Assembly: GCF_041438865.1 (NCBI RefSeq)
Contig: NZ_CP109450.1
Location: 2,893,001 to 2,957,000 of the forward strand
Direction of reading: 5' to 3'
Origin: Streptomyces sp. NBC_01471
Lineage (GTDB): Bacteria > Actinomycetota > Actinomycetes > Streptomycetales > Streptomycetaceae
DNA length: 64,000 nt
How positions within the stretch are numbered: the stretch's first letter is position 1; the number at the start of each line of letters is the position of its first letter. This document shows, piece after piece, positions 62,821-64,000 of this stretch. The notes beneath the pieces are model-generated. The model had not been told where the DNA came from. It saw nothing but the letters and a program-made list of their open reading frames with translations, and searched no databases. Position numbers and translations under genes: made by a program.

Positions 62821-63432
62821 CTAACGAACCAGGCCCCACCGGAAACCGAGCGCCACCGCGTGCGCACGGTCGGAGGCGCCGAGCTTCTTGAACAGCCGCC
62901 TGGCGTGCGTCTTCACCGTGTCCTCGGAGAGGAAGAGCTCCCGGCCGATCTCCGCGTTCGACCGGCCGTGACTCATCCCTTCGAGTACCTGGATCTCACG
63001 CGCGGTGAGCGTGGGAGCCGCGCCCATTTCGGCCGAACGGAGTCGCCGTGGGGCGAGCCGCCAGGTCGGATCGGCGAGCGCCTGCGTGACCGTCGCACGC
63101 AGCTCGGCGCGTGAGGCGTCCTTGTGCAGATAGCCGCGGGCACCGGCGGCGACCGCCAGCGCGACACCGTCCAGATCCTCAGCGACCGTCAGCATGATGA
63201 TCCGGGCGCCGGGGTCGGCCGAGAGGAGCCGGCGCACCGTCTCCACACCACCCAGACCGGGCATCCGTACGTCCATCAGAATCAGGTCCGAACGGTCGGC
63301 ACCCCAGCGGCGGAGGACTTCCTCGCCGTTGGCCGCCGTCGTCACCCGCTCGACGCCGGGCACCGTCGCGACCGCGCGACGGAGCGCTTCTCGGGCAAGC
63401 GGGGAATCGTCGCAGACGAGGACGGATGTCAT
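62821..63432 (-). CDS. bldM: Developmental response regulator BldM
   Basis: This encodes 203 residues, from ATG 63432 with GGAGGG 5 bases upstream. The receiver domain opens MTSVLVCDDSPLAREALRRA, with the Asp in LILMDVRMPGLGG and Lys in GYLHKDAS; the LuxR helix-turn-helix is LTAREIQVLEGMSHGRSNAE with TVKTHARRLFKKLGA. It is an atypical orphan regulator that, as a homodimer or with WhiI, turns on genes for aerial growth and sporulation. Its promoter (63558-63585) matches the sigma-BldN consensus. It is divergent from whiD. Confidence 0.97.
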   Translation of the reverse strand: MTSVLVCDDSPLAREALRRAVATVPGVERVTTAANGEEVLRRWGADRSDLILMDVRMPGLGGVETVRRLLSADPGARIIMLTVAEDLDGVALAVAAGARGYLHKDASRAELRATVTQALADPTWRLAPRRLRSAEMGAAPTLTAREIQVLEGMSHGRSNAEIGRELFLSEDTVKTHARRLFKKLGASDRAHAVALGFRWGLVR

Positions 63433-63557
63433 GACCGCCCTCCGCAGCTGATGCGCGTCACCTTGAGCCTCCAGGCTGGGTACAAATCGTCACCTGTGCG
63501 GTCGACGCCTCTCGGACATGTGCCCGAGCGCTTCTTGTTTCAACCGCCCACGCACTC

Positions 63558-63585
63558 TCAACGATGGTCACTCGAAAGAGTTACG
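63558..63585 (-). promoter_or_regulatory. Sigma-BldN promoter of bldM
   Basis: On the minus strand CGTAAC (63585-63580), 16 bases, CGTTGA (63563-63558) match the sigma-BldN consensus fully. It lies 125 bases upstream of the bldM start, as known for bldMp1 in S. coelicolor. Confidence 0.9.
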
Positions 63586-63711
63586 GGCCGGACGGCCGCC
63601 TTCGGCACTCTACGTGAGGGGACGGTCGCGGAGGAGAGTTCCACGCACCAATTGTCTAGTTTGAGAGGTAATGACCCGTTCAGCTGCTTTTCTTCCATTT
63701 TGCTGGTGTCT

Positions 63712-63763
63712 ATGACTAGATTCGTAATGAGTCATATTTACATCTACTTACATCGTGGATGTA
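63712..63763. promoter_or_regulatory. Operator-like repeats in the AT-rich whiD leader
   Basis: ATGACT (63712-63717) and AGTCAT (63730-63735) form an inverted repeat with 12 bases between. TACATC recurs at 63739 and 63749 (one helical turn apart), and the second copy forms a palindrome with GATGTA (63758-63763). The stretch 63650-63765 is unusually A/T-rich for this chromosome. The site lies 60-110 bases before whiD. Confidence 0.5.
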
Positions 63764-63825
63764 CGGTCGCGGGTGCGGTCGACATCACCGCCCCCGCCTC
63801 AGCAACGGCTTCAAGGGGACAAGCA

Positions 63826-64000
63826 ATGGCAGATTTTTCCCGCCTTCCCGGACCCAATGCCGACCTATGGGACTGGCAGCTCCTCGCGGCCTGCCGCGGG
63901 GTGGACAGCTCGCTCTTCTTCCATCCGGAGGGCGAACGGGGCGCAGCGCGCAGCGCGCGTGAGACCTCGGCGAAAGAGGTGTGCATGCGCTGCCCGGTCC
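63826..64000 (+). CDS. whiD: WhiB-family iron-sulfur regulator WhiD, 3' end cut by window edge
   Basis: The first 58 codons are visible, from ATG 63826, seven bases after AAGGGGA. Cys23, Cys53 and Cys56 (AACRGVD, VCMRCPV) are three of the four ligands for the WhiB 4Fe-4S cluster; the fourth would be just past the edge. The start MADFSRLPGPNADLWDWQLLAACRG in pieces (MADFSRLPGP, WDWQLLAACRG) and the location beside bldM match WhiD, needed for late spore maturation. Wbl proteins bind the primary sigma factor. It is divergent from bldM across 393 bases. Confidence 0.93.
   Translation, partial: MADFSRLPGPNADLWDWQLLAACRGVDSSLFFHPEGERGAARSARETSAKEVCMRCPV

Overview
The window is chromosomal DNA from a Streptomyces or very close relative. 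GC content is about 72%, third codon positions are almost always G or C, GTG starts are common, and the gene order (perM-sucD-sucC ... pcrA ... guaA ... eukaryote-type kinase cluster ... guaB3-guaB-sigma factor-bldM-whiD) is core actinomycete synteny, also partly kept in Mycobacterium (sucCD near perM; guaB near sigD and whiB3). I see no rRNA, tRNA, insertion sequence, prophage or CRISPR array.

Layout. 1-6.4 kb: edge-truncated perM, a sigma-factor-like membrane protein, succinyl-CoA synthetase sucCD, and a secreted-protein gene broken by four frameshifts, at least two at homopolymer runs. 6.5-15.1 kb: a divergent five-gene system, with VWA, DUF5682 and MoxR ATPase genes on the minus strand (ATGA overlaps) facing SWIM zinc-finger and DUF5691 genes on the plus strand. 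The 119-bp gap between the two arms carries a perfect inverted repeat whose arms match the RecA-independent DNA-damage promoter recognised by PafBC (TTGTCAGTGGC-N6-TANNNT). 15.4-29.8 kb: icmB, a lipase, an M23 peptidase, pcrA helicase (with its own PafBC-like promoter), two NlpC/P60 cell-wall hydrolases flanking a MurE-like ligase and a small membrane protein, an esterase, a frameshifted SPFH protein and a small RHH protein. 29.9-38.1 kb: a PspC-type sensor kinase/response regulator pair facing a PspC membrane protein gene, DoxX, a WYL regulator with a VOC protein, a multi-pass membrane protein and a class II aldolase.

38.3-45 kb: guaA is divergent from chorismate mutase. The latter is preceded by a leaderless 23-codon reading frame with Phe-Val-Phe-Thr-Tyr, a 15-bp hairpin and a competing pairing, the layout of a ribosome-mediated Phe/Tyr attenuator. 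Then come a GMC oxidoreductase and a gabD2-type dehydrogenase. 45.2-54 kb: four eukaryote-like Ser/Thr kinase genes, one of which encodes an apparent pseudokinase. 54.8-64 kb: glpD, a nucleotide-sugar dehydrogenase, a small membrane protein, guaB3, guaB, an ECF-type sigma factor, bldM (with a perfect sigma-BldN promoter) and the start of whiD.

Together the window joins primary metabolism (TCA cycle, GMP synthesis, glycerol-3-phosphate) with cell-wall remodelling, phospho-signalling and developmental control. The best candidates for undescribed biology are the DNA-damage-linked MoxR/VWA/DUF5682/SWIM/DUF5691 system and the chorismate mutase attenuator.
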